Below are positions 1 through 8,425 of a DNA stretch of 64,000 nucleotides, in pieces (position 1 is the first letter of the stretch; each line of letters begins with the position of its first letter). Made by a program: the position numbers and the translations under genes. The DNA is from Butyrivibrio fibrisolvens. GTDB taxonomy: Bacteria > Bacillota > Clostridia > Lachnospirales > Lachnospiraceae. The notes beneath the pieces are model-generated. The model saw nothing but the letters and a program-made list of their open reading frames with translations, searched no databases and was not told where the DNA came from. Location: assembly GCF_023206215.1 (NCBI RefSeq), contig NZ_CP065800.1, forward strand, positions 1,860,001-1,924,000, given 5' to 3'.

Positions 1-1
1 A

Positions 2-544
2 GAACTGGAAGAAACCTATGAGAAGTGCGGATATAAGGTCCTTTTCATAAGCGTTGTAAACGGCAATGGAATAGATGAACTTAAGAGTCTTCTAAAGGGC
101 AAGACTACAGTACTTGCAGGACCAAGTGGTGTAGGTAAGTCATCTCTTATAAATCTCCTGCATCCTAAAGCTATGATGGAAACAGGAGAATTATCCAAAA
201 AAATAGAAAGAGGTAAGAATACCACAAGACATTCAGAACTCTTTCATGTAGAAGGCTTAAGTCTTGATACCTATATCATGGATACGCCCGGATTTACTTC
301 ATTGTACCTTAAAGATGTAACTACCAGAGAACTTCCCTTATATTATCCTGAATTCGAAGCTTATGAGCCGGAGTGCAGATTTGGAGGCTGTTCTCATATT
401 ACAGAACCTGACTGCGGCGTCAAAAGAGCTGTAGAAAAAGGCCTTATATCCCGTATCAGATACGAGAACTATAAAGTTCTCTATGATGAACTGAAAAATG
501 CCAAGCCTGTCTATGGCAAAAAAGAAGGAAGAAAACCAATGTGA
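2..544 (+). CDS. rsgA: Ribosome small subunit-dependent GTPase A (3' part)
   Basis: Carboxy-terminal part of RsgA (YjeQ/YloQ), the circularly permuted GTPase that acts on the 30S ribosomal subunit late in its assembly. The gene enters from the left edge, so the N-terminal OB-fold is missing. Visible are the Walker A motif GPSGVGKS (fragment residues 40-47), a DTPG motif about 45 residues later, and the family's C-terminal zinc knuckle in the form Cys-x4-Cys-x-His-x5-Cys. The order of motifs and the zinc knuckle make the family assignment firm. It is convergent with the histidine kinase gene that follows and leaves only three bases between the two stop codons. Confidence 0.95.
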   Translation, partial: ELEETYEKCGYKVLFISVVNGNGIDELKSLLKGKTTVLAGPSGVGKSSLINLLHPKAMMETGELSKKIERGKNTTRHSELFHVEGLSLDTYIMDTPGFTSLYLKDVTTRELPLYYPEFEAYEPECRFGGCSHITEPDCGVKRAVEKGLISRIRYENYKVLYDELKNAKPVYGKKEGRKPM

Positions 545-547
545 TTA

Positions 548-1762
548 TTACTCCCTGTGTAAGCAAAGCATAGGGAGTTTTACTTTGAATATAATCTCAT
601 CATCTGTACATTCTGCCCATATCATACCACCATGCTGGTTTATGATCTCCTTGGCTATTGATAGGCCAAGTCCATAGCTTCCATTATGAGACCTGGAAGA
701 ATCTGTCCTATAAAATCTTGTGAAAATATCTCTAAGCTCCTTATCAGAAAGCTTGTCACCTTTGTTGGACACAGACAACAGAATATTAGAAGAATATTGC
801 TTTGAGAGTGACATCTTGATGGCTGTGCCGTCATAAGCATATTTTCCGGCATTATCAAGGAGAATATCGATGACTTCACGAAGTTTGCTGAGATCACCTT
901 TGACAAAAAGTTTTTCATCTACATTTGTTTCAAGTAGGTGGCCTCTTTCGAAAAGTTCAACTTCCATAACCAAAGACTCATCTGTAACCAGTCCGGAAAT
1001 ATCTACAGGAATGAAGTTTTCTTTTGGTATACCCCTGTCTATACGGGCAAGATCAAGAAGGTGGGTTATAAGAGTCTTCATTTGATGAGATTCTGTGAGT
1101 ATGTTTGAAATGTATTTATTTTGAGAAGTGGAAGAGGTTTCGTTTTTGTTCAATAGCTCTGCATTGGTCAGGATGACTGTCAGAGGAGTCTTGAGCTCGT
1201 GAGATGCATCTGCTATAAACTGTTTTTGCTGGTTCCAGGCAAATTCCGTAGGTTTTATTATCCATTTTGAAAGATATATGGTCATAATACTTACAATGAC
1301 AAGTGATACTACGTACATTAGCATACATGTCCTGAAAAGAGAATCAGTATATAATTCATCTTCCATGGAACTTTCAATAGCATACCAGGTTCCTGCAGCT
1401 GACTTTGAATAGTTATAGTAAAGGTGGGAGTTTTCAAGCATAAAGTCTGACTCCCCGTAATAATCACTTTGTATCTCTCGATAGATCTGTTCGAGCTGGC
1501 TTCTACTGTACTGCATGCTGTAGTATCTTGTGATAGTTCCTACATGATTGACATAAAAAGCGGAATATGTAAGCGAGGAAGCATTGTCCCTTGGAGAAAG
1601 AATCTCTTCAGGCTTATCAAGGATAACATTAAGAGCATTGGAAGCATTGCTTCTTGCAAGATTAGATTCTAATATAGGGATACTTACAAAGAGAATTCCA
1701 AGTAGTATCGTGGCTATGATAATCATTATTACGATAAATCTTTGTTGTAATCTTTTGATCAT
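548..1762 (-). CDS. Two-component sensor histidine kinase
   Basis: Membrane sensor kinase of the classical HisKA type. There is one membrane segment near the N-terminus, an extracellular sensor region of about 110 residues, a second membrane segment, then the phosphoacceptor box DASHELKTPLT and a HATPase domain with an N-box (DNAGKYAY) and a GLGLSIAKEI G-box. I chose the ATG at 1762 because AAAGGA sits eight bases upstream. A TTG at 1816 would add 18 residues and overlap the regulator gene. It follows the response regulator on the same strand and the two form an operon. The signal is unknown. The layout resembles OmpR-family pairs that sense envelope conditions, but this is inference. Confidence 0.9.
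   Translation of the reverse strand: MIKRLQQRFIVIMIIIATILLGILFVSIPILESNLARSNASNALNVILDKPEEILSPRDNASSLTYSAFYVNHVGTITRYYSMQYSRSQLEQIYREIQSDYYGESDFMLENSHLYYNYSKSAAGTWYAIESSMEDELYTDSLFRTCMLMYVVSLVIVSIMTIYLSKWIIKPTEFAWNQQKQFIADASHELKTPLTVILTNAELLNKNETSSTSQNKYISNILTESHQMKTLITHLLDLARIDRGIPKENFIPVDISGLVTDESLVMEVELFERGHLLETNVDEKLFVKGDLSKLREVIDILLDNAGKYAYDGTAIKMSLSKQYSSNILLSVSNKGDKLSDKELRDIFTRFYRTDSSRSHNGSYGLGLSIAKEIINQHGGMIWAECTDDEIIFKVKLPMLCLHRE
550..581 (+). terminator. Possible terminator of rsgA
   Basis: The arms ACTCCCT and AGGGAGT enclose a 15-base loop and run into TTT. The hairpin lies inside the 3' end of the convergent kinase gene. The T-run is short, so this is a weak call. Confidence 0.35.
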
Positions 1763-1796
1763 ATAATCAATCCTTTGTTCCAAATAGATTTGGTAT

Positions 1797-2459
1797 TCAC
1801 TCCAAGTGATACCCAACGCCGCGAACTGCGCATATGTTTACGCTGCTCCCCAACTTTTTAAGCTTCTTACGAAGAAAAGCCACATATACTTCTACATTAT
1901 TCTCAATAGCTTCTGAGTCATAGCCCCATACCTGATCGAGAATCCTTGATTTTGGAATGTTGCTGCTTCCGGCCTGCATCAGAAGTCGCAGCACATCGAA
2001 CTCCTTAGAAGATAGTCTTATGCTTTCTGCTCCGCAGCTCATACTTATGCCTGTAAGGTCAAGTCTAAGGTCTCCAAAGGTTATCTCGTCCACCTGGTCC
2101 TTCTGACGCCTTGTAAGAGCGCGTATGCAGGCAATAAGCTCTCTTGATTCAAAAGGCTTTGTAAGATAATAGTCTGCGCCGCTGTCAAGGCCTCTTACTC
2201 TGTCATCCAGATCAGACTTTGCGGTAAGCATTAGAATAGGGGTTCCATTGTGCTCTCTTCGAAGAGTAGTAGCAACTTCAAAACCATTGATCTTTGGGAG
2301 CATGACATCCAGAACTATAAGATCATATATTTGCAGGCGTGCCTTATCAAGTCCGTCTACACCGTCATAAGCAGCTTCTGCTTCGTAGTTATTTGATTTT
2401 AATAGCTCCACTATTGAGTCTGCCAGAATCTGCTCATCTTCAACAACAAGAATTCTCAT
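1797..2459 (-). CDS. OmpR/PhoB-family response regulator
   Basis: DNA-binding response regulator of about 220 residues, the usual length for the OmpR family. The receiver domain has the acidic pair in VVEDE near the start, the phosphoacceptor Asp51 in VLDVMLP and a KPF motif. The C-terminal half is a winged helix ending in the typical VRGVGYHLE. The start at 2459 is supported by GGAG seven bases upstream; longer in-frame starts to 2510 lack such a site. The kinase gene lies directly downstream, so this regulator is very probably phosphorylated by it. Targets cannot be read from the sequence. Confidence 0.93.
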   Translation of the reverse strand: MRILVVEDEQILADSIVELLKSNNYEAEAAYDGVDGLDKARLQIYDLIVLDVMLPKINGFEVATTLRREHNGTPILMLTAKSDLDDRVRGLDSGADYYLTKPFESRELIACIRALTRRQKDQVDEITFGDLRLDLTGISMSCGAESIRLSSKEFDVLRLLMQAGSSNIPKSRILDQVWGYDSEAIENNVEVYVAFLRKKLKKLGSSVNICAVRGVGYHLE

Positions 2460-2865
2460 ATGTATTCTCCATTTAAGGCGCCCCAGAGATGCTTTGGACA
2501 CCTGCATCATTATGTGTTTTCAGGTAATAGTTACAGTTTTTAGAACATATGAATTTTAGCTTTATTATCTAGAAAAGACATATGTTTATGTAGCACTATA
2601 TCTTTACGAACGGTCCTAACATAATTGTACTATATAAAAAAAAGAAAGAAGTAAAGTCTTTCTATGCACAGCTCCATCATACATCCTACAACATATCATA
2701 AGATGCTGAAAAAAATCTTAAATCAAGATTACCATAAGCAGTGGTTTAAGAACGTAATAATAAATTGAATGTCATGATAAATAAAATATCTCATTAAGCC
2801 GATAACCATAGTGGACGATTTAAGAAAATATAAACGAGTGAGCACATCGATTTTGGGAGGTCTTT
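2460..2865. other. Intergenic region, divergent promoters expected
   Basis: About 400 AT-rich bases between the divergent regulator gene and the exported-protein gene. A short stem (GAAAGA and TCTTTC around 2642-2664) is the only structure I see. A promoter must lie here for each flanking gene, but none stands out. The downstream gene has a good ribosome site, GGGAGG, before 2866. Confidence 0.4.
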
Positions 2866-3714
2866 ATGAATAAATCCAAATCAGTTAGATCAATAATAAA
2901 AAAAGCAGTCTCTATAATCATTGTAACTGCCTTTACGATGATAATGTTTTTTGAAAGTACATCCATAGTCAGCCGGGCAGAAGATCCCTATGAGATACTT
3001 CTGTCAGCTACTACTGTATATAATGGCGTTGATTATAGCGCAGAATATGATGCCTATTGTTATTACATGAACTATGCGGATATAAGAGCTGCATTTGGAA
3101 TGGACCCATATGCGCTTATCATGCACTATGCCCTTTATGGAAGATTTGAAGGAAGGATAGCCAACAGGCTTATAGCTACAGAAGAAGTCGTAGTACCATC
3201 CGGAGACGATACGGTATCCGTAATTGATATAAACAAGCATGATAACGGAGGCATGAGTGCCAAACAGGAACAGATAGCAAGAAGCAAAGCTTCACAGATA
3301 GCCACTGAGATCAAAAAGGCAGCTGCAAACTATACTCCCAAAAAAGGAACGGGAGTAGAAGTCCTTGAATGTGCATATGCTGCCGGTATAGTGCAGGCAT
3401 ACTGCAATGATGGTACATATACAACATCAGGCAAAAATTACAGAACAGCCTATGGAGTATTTGTAGCACGCGAATATTCAAGTGAAGGTGCAACAAGAGC
3501 TCTCGGACTTATCCTTGATTATCTTGGAATACGCTGGGAGCATGCCAATATAGGAACATACGCTGATCAGTGGTGCAGAGTCATAGTAGATGGTCAGGAA
3601 GGCTTTGCAGATGGTATAAACGGCGTTGCAGGCTATGGCAAGAGTTCACTTGAAGGCGGCGATGGCAAAGAGATAAGCTATGCTGATGTAAGAGCAATGT
3701 TCAGCGTATATTGA
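2866..3714 (+). CDS. Exported protein with degenerate transglutaminase-like domain
   Basis: Secreted protein of 282 residues with an N-terminal signal sequence (charged start, then a hydrophobic stretch near residues 15-35, ending by SRAED). Residues about 55-105 carry a Tyr-rich segment ending in HYALYGRFEGR, a type I have seen as a repeat in surface proteins of Lachnospiraceae. Residues about 185-260 look like a transglutaminase-type fold. The segment YSSEGATRALG has Ser206 where the catalytic Cys is expected, ADQWC has Asp234 where His is expected, and Asp249 is kept. It is therefore probably a binding or structural domain rather than an enzyme. The fold assignment is from memory of the family, not a search. 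The next gene shows the same kind of loss. Confidence 0.7.
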   Translation: MNKSKSVRSIIKKAVSIIIVTAFTMIMFFESTSIVSRAEDPYEILLSATTVYNGVDYSAEYDAYCYYMNYADIRAAFGMDPYALIMHYALYGRFEGRIANRLIATEEVVVPSGDDTVSVIDINKHDNGGMSAKQEQIARSKASQIATEIKKAAANYTPKKGTGVEVLECAYAAGIVQAYCNDGTYTTSGKNYRTAYGVFVAREYSSEGATRALGLILDYLGIRWEHANIGTYADQWCRVIVDGQEGFADGINGVAGYGKSSLEGGDGKEISYADVRAMFSVY

Positions 3715-3791
3715 TAAGCTGACAAAGGCTATATAGTGTGCGAAGGGATCGCACTTTAAATCTATAAGCAGGGAAGCTGACAAGAGGCTGC

Positions 3792-4817
3792 ATGTCATAT
3801 ACAAGTGTTACTAATATATCAGTAAAAAAATATTTGGCTCTAAATAAATTATTGAAGATGACTAGAAATGCCGCAGTGGTAATCCTTGCGGCTATTCTTG
3901 TTGTAATAAATACCCCCCTTTATTCAAAAGCAGAAGAACTAACTACTATTACAGTCAATACTTTTGATAAGCCTGAGAAAATAACAGCTATCCATATAGG
4001 GCAGAATGTTAAGCAGATATCCAGCAATTCTTTTGTCAACATGTTCAATCTCAAAGAGATCACAGTTAGTGAGAATAACCGCTATTATTCATCCTATGAC
4101 GGATGCCTTTATGATAAGAAGCTCACAACCCTTCTGTGTTTCCCTCAGGCAAGAAAGTCAGCATATATACCGGATTCTGTGGTCACTATAGGAGTAGATG
4201 CCCTCGACGGCGTAGAGACTGATCTTAAGAAGCAGGTAGAGAATACTATAGCCTACAATAGCGAAGCAGGAGCAGCAGAGCAGGATATATTAAATCCGCA
4301 TCTTGTCTATACTGATAGCGGAGTCATGTGGGATGATGGCAGAGGCAATCTAATGCCTGTCAATGACGGCCTCATGCTCGTTGTAGCGCAGTTTGTAACA
4401 GACAATACAGATAGCAAGATGAGACAGAATGAACAGCTTAGAAGCTGCTACAATAGTCTCATAGAGAATACTACGTACTCTGACTATTTCTATGTGCCTT
4501 CAGGTAACTGGACCGGTGAAAAAGCTCTATCGACTCTTTCAACCAAAGTAGGAGACTCTTACGGCATGTCTGCGGCCTTTGCGTATATAGCTGCAAGCCT
4601 TGGCTACAAGACAAGAGTTATAGTTGGGGTGATCACAGATAGCGAAGGTAAGAGCCAGTCTGCGGCCTGGGTTCAGGTAGAAATTGACGGAACTTACTAC
4701 GTATTTGATCCTGCCATGGAGAAAAATCTGGGAGAAGACTGCTATAAAATCTCTGCTACGTCAAGCACAAACGGAATTACGCGCAAAAATAGTGCGTCTT
4801 ATACTGTGATTTTTTGA
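3792..4817 (+). CDS. Exported BspA-type repeat protein with degenerate transglutaminase-like domain
   Basis: Secreted protein of 341 residues. A signal sequence covers about residues 25-48. Residues 50-140 resemble one to two BspA-type leucine-rich repeats (AIHIGQNVKQI, NLKEITVSENN, IPDSVVTIGVDAL). Residues 245-315 look like a transglutaminase core: GDSYGMSAAFAYIA has Ser256 at the Cys position, SAAWVQV has Ala292 at the His position, and FDPAM keeps Asp306. Two of three catalytic residues are thus lost, as in the preceding gene. The gap between them is 77 bases, so they may be co-transcribed. The ribosome site is modest (AGAGG four bases before the ATG); a start at 3858 is possible but lacks a better site. 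Confidence 0.7.
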   Translation: MSYTSVTNISVKKYLALNKLLKMTRNAAVVILAAILVVINTPLYSKAEELTTITVNTFDKPEKITAIHIGQNVKQISSNSFVNMFNLKEITVSENNRYYSSYDGCLYDKKLTTLLCFPQARKSAYIPDSVVTIGVDALDGVETDLKKQVENTIAYNSEAGAAEQDILNPHLVYTDSGVMWDDGRGNLMPVNDGLMLVVAQFVTDNTDSKMRQNEQLRSCYNSLIENTTYSDYFYVPSGNWTGEKALSTLSTKVGDSYGMSAAFAYIAASLGYKTRVIVGVITDSEGKSQSAAWVQVEIDGTYYVFDPAMEKNLGEDCYKISATSSTNGITRKNSASYTVIF

Positions 4818-4919
4818 CCAAACGTTCTAGCTTTTTAGCTAAATAATCCTCAGATATAGTATAATTATTAGGGATTTTATCTCAAATTATATTGAGGTAT
4901 TGACTATACAACGCATTTT

Positions 4920-4947
4920 GCGATATTCTATATCGCGATGATTTTTT
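4920..4947 (+). terminator. Likely terminator after the exported-protein pair
   Basis: GCGATAT, a three-base loop and ATATCGC form a perfect 7-bp stem, followed after four bases by TTTTTT. It lies in the 275-base gap before udk. Confidence 0.55.
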
Positions 4948-5092
4948 ATGTTCTTCAATCATGAACATATAGATTCTCATTTTTTTGAAGAAAAACAGGA
5001 ATCTATGGATTATGTTTTATGATCCATTTTATCTTTGATCAGATAGTCAGCATTCATGCTTCAAGTTATAGTTATTTTCAGGAGGAATAAAG

Positions 5093-5713
5093 ATGTCTAA
5101 GACACCGTTTATTATAGGAATCGCAGGAGGAACCGGCTCAGGTAAGTCCACTTTTACCAACAGACTCAAACATATATTCAAGGATCAGGTAACCGTCCTT
5201 TATTATGACAACTATTATAGAGCACATGATGATCTTCCCTTTGAAGAAAGGAAAAAGATCAATTATGATCATCCTGATGCATTCGAAACAGACCTTCTTC
5301 TTGAGCACCTTAAGATGCTTAAGGCTGGCAAGTCAATTGAGTGTCCTGTTTATGACTATACACAGCACAATCGTTCAGATGAAGTTACAGTTGTAAATCC
5401 AAGTAATATCATCCTTCTGGAAGGTATCCTTGTACTTGCAGATGAGAGACTTCGCGACCAGATGGATATTAAGATCTTCGTAGAAGCTGACGCAGATGAG
5501 AGAATCCTGCGCCGAGTAGTTCGCGATGTTAAGGAAAGAGGAAGAGATATAGACAATATCGTAGATCAGTACCTAACAACAGTTAAGCCTATGCACTATC
5601 TCTATGTAGAGCCTACCAAGATGTATGCAGATCTTGTTATCAACAGTGGAATGAATGACATGGCTCTTGATGTTATGGCTACCAAGATCAATTCACTTAT
5701 AGAAGAAAACTAA
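5093..5713 (+). CDS. udk: Uridine kinase
   Basis: Phosphorylates uridine and cytidine to UMP and CMP in cytoplasmic pyrimidine salvage. The protein is 206 residues, the normal length for Udk. The P-loop GGTGSGKST lies at residues 12-20. The substrate-binding segment YYDNYY follows near residue 40 and VYDYTQHNR near residue 87, both characteristic of the family. GGAGG precedes the ATG by about nine bases. The gene appears to be a single transcription unit, with a strong terminator directly downstream. Confidence 0.96.
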   Translation: MSKTPFIIGIAGGTGSGKSTFTNRLKHIFKDQVTVLYYDNYYRAHDDLPFEERKKINYDHPDAFETDLLLEHLKMLKAGKSIECPVYDYTQHNRSDEVTVVNPSNIILLEGILVLADERLRDQMDIKIFVEADADERILRRVVRDVKERGRDIDNIVDQYLTTVKPMHYLYVEPTKMYADLVINSGMNDMALDVMATKINSLIEEN

Positions 5714-5728
5714 ACATATTAGTATCAG

Positions 5729-5757
5729 AGCCGATGCGAATGCATCGGCTTATTTTA
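5729..5757 (+). terminator. Rho-independent terminator of udk
   Basis: AGCCGATGC and GCATCGGCT form a perfect 9-bp stem with loop GAAT, followed by TATTTTAT. Confidence 0.85.
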
Positions 5758-5922
5758 TGACCTTTATTGCGGCGGTTTTGATTACCTTTTATCACATAAA
5801 AAATGTCACCTGCCGGATGAAATGTGTAATTCGTCAGAAAACTATTTACAAGCTCATTATTGTATGTATAATAGCAAAAGTCTATGTAATAGAATTGGAG
5901 CAAAGAAAGGACAAAAATATTA

Positions 5923-6330
5923 ATGAAAAAAGTAATAAAAGTAATACTTGTACTAATGCTTATCTTCAATATCTTCAGCACAGTAAGATATGGTATAGAT
6001 ACTTTCGGAGAAAAGGATATTGACTGCGAGAGAGTGACTATAACCGACAAATATGAGATCGGATCAGGCGTAAGAGGAACTTCCGATTATATGAAAGGTG
6101 AAAATGAAGATGGACACTACAAGATAGTTGGATATGATTATGATATAGGAGATACTGTTAAGATATATCAGAACGCTAATTCAGTCGGTGCTAATGGAAG
6201 TAACCCTGAGTGGTATACATCCAGAGAGATGGCTGAAGGAGTATCTACAGCAGGCTTTGTATTCTTCATAATCCTGACAATCATCAATGTGATAATAGTA
6301 AAAAAGTGTTCAAACCTCAAAAAAACGTAA
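5923..6330 (+). CDS. Small membrane protein of unknown function
   Basis: A 135-residue protein that I do not recognise. A hydrophobic segment covers residues 4-22 and a second covers about residues 105-128, ending in a Lys-rich tail, so about 80 residues between them should lie outside the cell. That loop contains glycine and tyrosine pairs (KIVGYDYDIGDTVKIYQN) and a short-chain beta-rich look, distantly like DUF3592-type proteins. AAAGGA lies rather far (about 13 bases) upstream of the ATG. No neighbour suggests a role. Confidence 0.6.
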   Translation: MKKVIKVILVLMLIFNIFSTVRYGIDTFGEKDIDCERVTITDKYEIGSGVRGTSDYMKGENEDGHYKIVGYDYDIGDTVKIYQNANSVGANGSNPEWYTSREMAEGVSTAGFVFFIILTIINVIIVKKCSNLKKT

Positions 6331-6404
6331 AATAAATCAACTGGGCAAATAAGGCATAGTTTTTTGCACTTACATGATAAATACTAAATAGTGTAGTTGC
6401 CTCG

Positions 6405-6421
6405 CCCAAGTGGGAAGTTTG
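6405..6421 (+). repeat. Lone end motif of the long-palindrome family
   Basis: CCCAAGTGGGAAGTTTG matches the right-end motif of the long inverted-repeat elements described at 18121 onward. A partial partner, CTGGGC with GGCA, occurs about 60 bases upstream (6340-6360) and could pair with it imperfectly. I read this as a decayed or shortened copy. Confidence 0.45.
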
Positions 6422-6438
6422 GCTAAATAATACTCTTT

Positions 6439-6471
6439 TAACGGTTTATTTGTGGTAAACTAACACCGTTA
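6439..6471 (+). promoter_or_regulatory. Dyad within the likely yesM promoter
   Basis: TAACGGT and ACCGTTA form an inverted repeat spaced by 19 bases. Within it TTGTGG, 16 bases, and TATTAA could serve as -35 and -10. The position about 30 bases before the kinase start suits an operator, but no regulator is known. Confidence 0.4.
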
Positions 6472-6497
6472 TATTAATCCGGTAAAGGGTATTGTAT

Positions 6498-8303
6498 ATG
6501 AAATGGTTTAGCAAGGGTAATATTCAAAAGCAGTTATTATCAATATATATGATCGCAGGATTGGTACCTATTGGTATTATAGGCACTATTTTGCTGGTCA
6601 GTACATTTTCTATGTTCACGGGATATAACAGAAATCTCTTGGAATCTTATGGGCAGAGGGTGTCTACAACGCTTTTTGAAATAACTACTCAGGCTTATAA
6701 CATATCAGAGAAGTTTGCCTACAGTCAGTCCATGTGGAATACTTTGTCATGTGAATATACAAGCTTTGATCAGGAAAAAGATACTATAGATGAAATAGAT
6801 ATAATAGACAGTTATAACTATGAATATACTGCCATAGAAAGTGTAGAGATCTACTCTGACAATCCCTACATTCAGGATTATAGGCAGTTCTATGAAGCTA
6901 CGGATACCATCAAGGATTCAAAATGGTATCAGAAAGCTATAAGCCGTAAGGCTGCATTCTGGGAAGGGCTTCCTCGGCAGGATGAGAATGGGACGACCTA
7001 CTATAATATCTGCCTTATCAGGCAGATCCCTCTTGTAGATTCCAAGTATCATGCGGTTCTTGTAATGAGACTTAGTGATAACTACTTAAGGACCAGGCTT
7101 AGAGAGCAGCAGTATAGCGTGGTGATATCTGTCAATGAGGGCAGCGTATCTTTTTGCTCTGACAATTCATATTATGGGCAGGAGCTGACGGACCTTATAC
7201 CTGTAGATTACAGCAAGGAGCATTATACCTATCAGGGTACTAAGCGCATAAATGGCCGTATGTCCATGCTAAATGGCAATACTCTTTCTGCTTACAGGGT
7301 AGATTCCAGACTATATATCACTACTATTGATTATAATTCTATAAGTAGATTTATTGTGATACTTGTATTTATCATAATAATCCTCTTGCTGGCTCTTATA
7401 GTGCCTTATGAGATACTGAGGCTTTTCTCAAGATATTTTTCTGATAGAGTTGTGACTTTAAAAAGTGCTGTACACAAGGTATCAAGCGGAGAGTATGATA
7501 TCGTACCTTCCCTTGAAGGAGAGGATGAGATATCAGAAGCTTTCTCTGATCTTGTCATCACAGCCCATGAGATCAAACAGCAAAATGAACAGATGTATAA
7601 AGCGCAGCTTGACAAAAAAGAGCTTCTAAGCAGGCAGAGCCAGATGGAGCTTAAGATGCTCACAAGCCAGATCAATCCGCATTTTTTGTATAACACTCTT
7701 GAAACTATCAGGATGAAAGCAGTAACTGCGGGTGACAGGGAGGTTGCAAAGGCCATCAAGATCCTTGGCAAGATGTTAAGATTTGTCCTTGATAAGGGCA
7801 ATAGCGATGAAGTAAGTCTTGCAAGTTCTCTTGACCATGTAGAGAATTATCTGTCTATCCAGAAGATGAGATTTGGCGACAAGGTGGGCTATGAGATCCA
7901 TATAGATGATGATATAGATCCTGAGTCTGTCACGACCATGCCTCTGATAATCCAGCCTCTTGTAGAGAATGCAATACAACACGGCCTTAGGGAAAAAGAA
8001 GGTAATGGCATCATAAGAGTAGACATTACAAAAGTTATGTTGGATAGCTCTGAAGAAGATTCTAAAAGTGCTTTGAAGATAACCGTGACAGATAATGGTG
8101 AAGGTATGTCAGCAGAAAGGCTAAGTGAACTTAAAGAGAGTATCAAGACGCCGTCTGATGATGGCAGCAGTATTGGAATATCCAATGTTTATAACAGAAT
8201 CAAACTAAAGTACAAAGATCCCTATACGATGACTATAGATTCCACCAAGGGCGTAGGAACAGTCATTAATTTATATGTTCCCATACAAATCCGGCATAAT
8301 TAA
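6498..8303 (+). CDS. yesM: YesM-type sensor histidine kinase
   Basis: Membrane kinase of about 601 residues. Two membrane segments (near residues 15-38 and 285-305) enclose a 245-residue extracellular sensor domain, followed by a HAMP linker. The phosphoacceptor box QINPHFLYNTLETI places His395. The ATPase domain has the N-box PLVENAIQHG and a DNGEGM box. This is the His_kinase subfamily found next to sugar ABC importers. The ATG at 6498 follows AAAGGG by eight bases; a TTG at 6492 is less likely. It heads a cluster with two permeases, two binding proteins and a YesN regulator, so it probably senses the transported carbohydrate or its binding protein. Confidence 0.9.
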   Translation: MKWFSKGNIQKQLLSIYMIAGLVPIGIIGTILLVSTFSMFTGYNRNLLESYGQRVSTTLFEITTQAYNISEKFAYSQSMWNTLSCEYTSFDQEKDTIDEIDIIDSYNYEYTAIESVEIYSDNPYIQDYRQFYEATDTIKDSKWYQKAISRKAAFWEGLPRQDENGTTYYNICLIRQIPLVDSKYHAVLVMRLSDNYLRTRLREQQYSVVISVNEGSVSFCSDNSYYGQELTDLIPVDYSKEHYTYQGTKRINGRMSMLNGNTLSAYRVDSRLYITTIDYNSISRFIVILVFIIIILLLALIVPYEILRLFSRYFSDRVVTLKSAVHKVSSGEYDIVPSLEGEDEISEAFSDLVITAHEIKQQNEQMYKAQLDKKELLSRQSQMELKMLTSQINPHFLYNTLETIRMKAVTAGDREVAKAIKILGKMLRFVLDKGNSDEVSLASSLDHVENYLSIQKMRFGDKVGYEIHIDDDIDPESVTTMPLIIQPLVENAIQHGLREKEGNGIIRVDITKVMLDSSEEDSKSALKITVTDNGEGMSAERLSELKESIKTPSDDGSSIGISNVYNRIKLKYKDPYTMTIDSTKGVGTVINLYVPIQIRHN

Positions 8304-8345
8304 ACTAATGTTTAAAAATTACCGTATTTTTAGTTAAATAGTTTA

Positions 8346-8407
8346 GGTACTGAATCAGACCTCAAAAAGTTACACTTTTGATGTATGGTTCAGTACTTAT
8401 TTTTTTA
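8346..8407 (+). terminator. Hairpin with T-run between yesM and the permease genes
   Basis: GTACTGAA and TTCAGTAC form an 8-bp outer stem with an inner stem TCAAAAG/CTTTTGA, followed by TTATTTTTTT. It ends about eight bases before the GGGAGG of the next gene, so it could end the kinase transcript or act as an attenuator for the transport genes. Confidence 0.6.
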
Positions 8408-8425
8408 CTGACTGGGAGGAACAAA

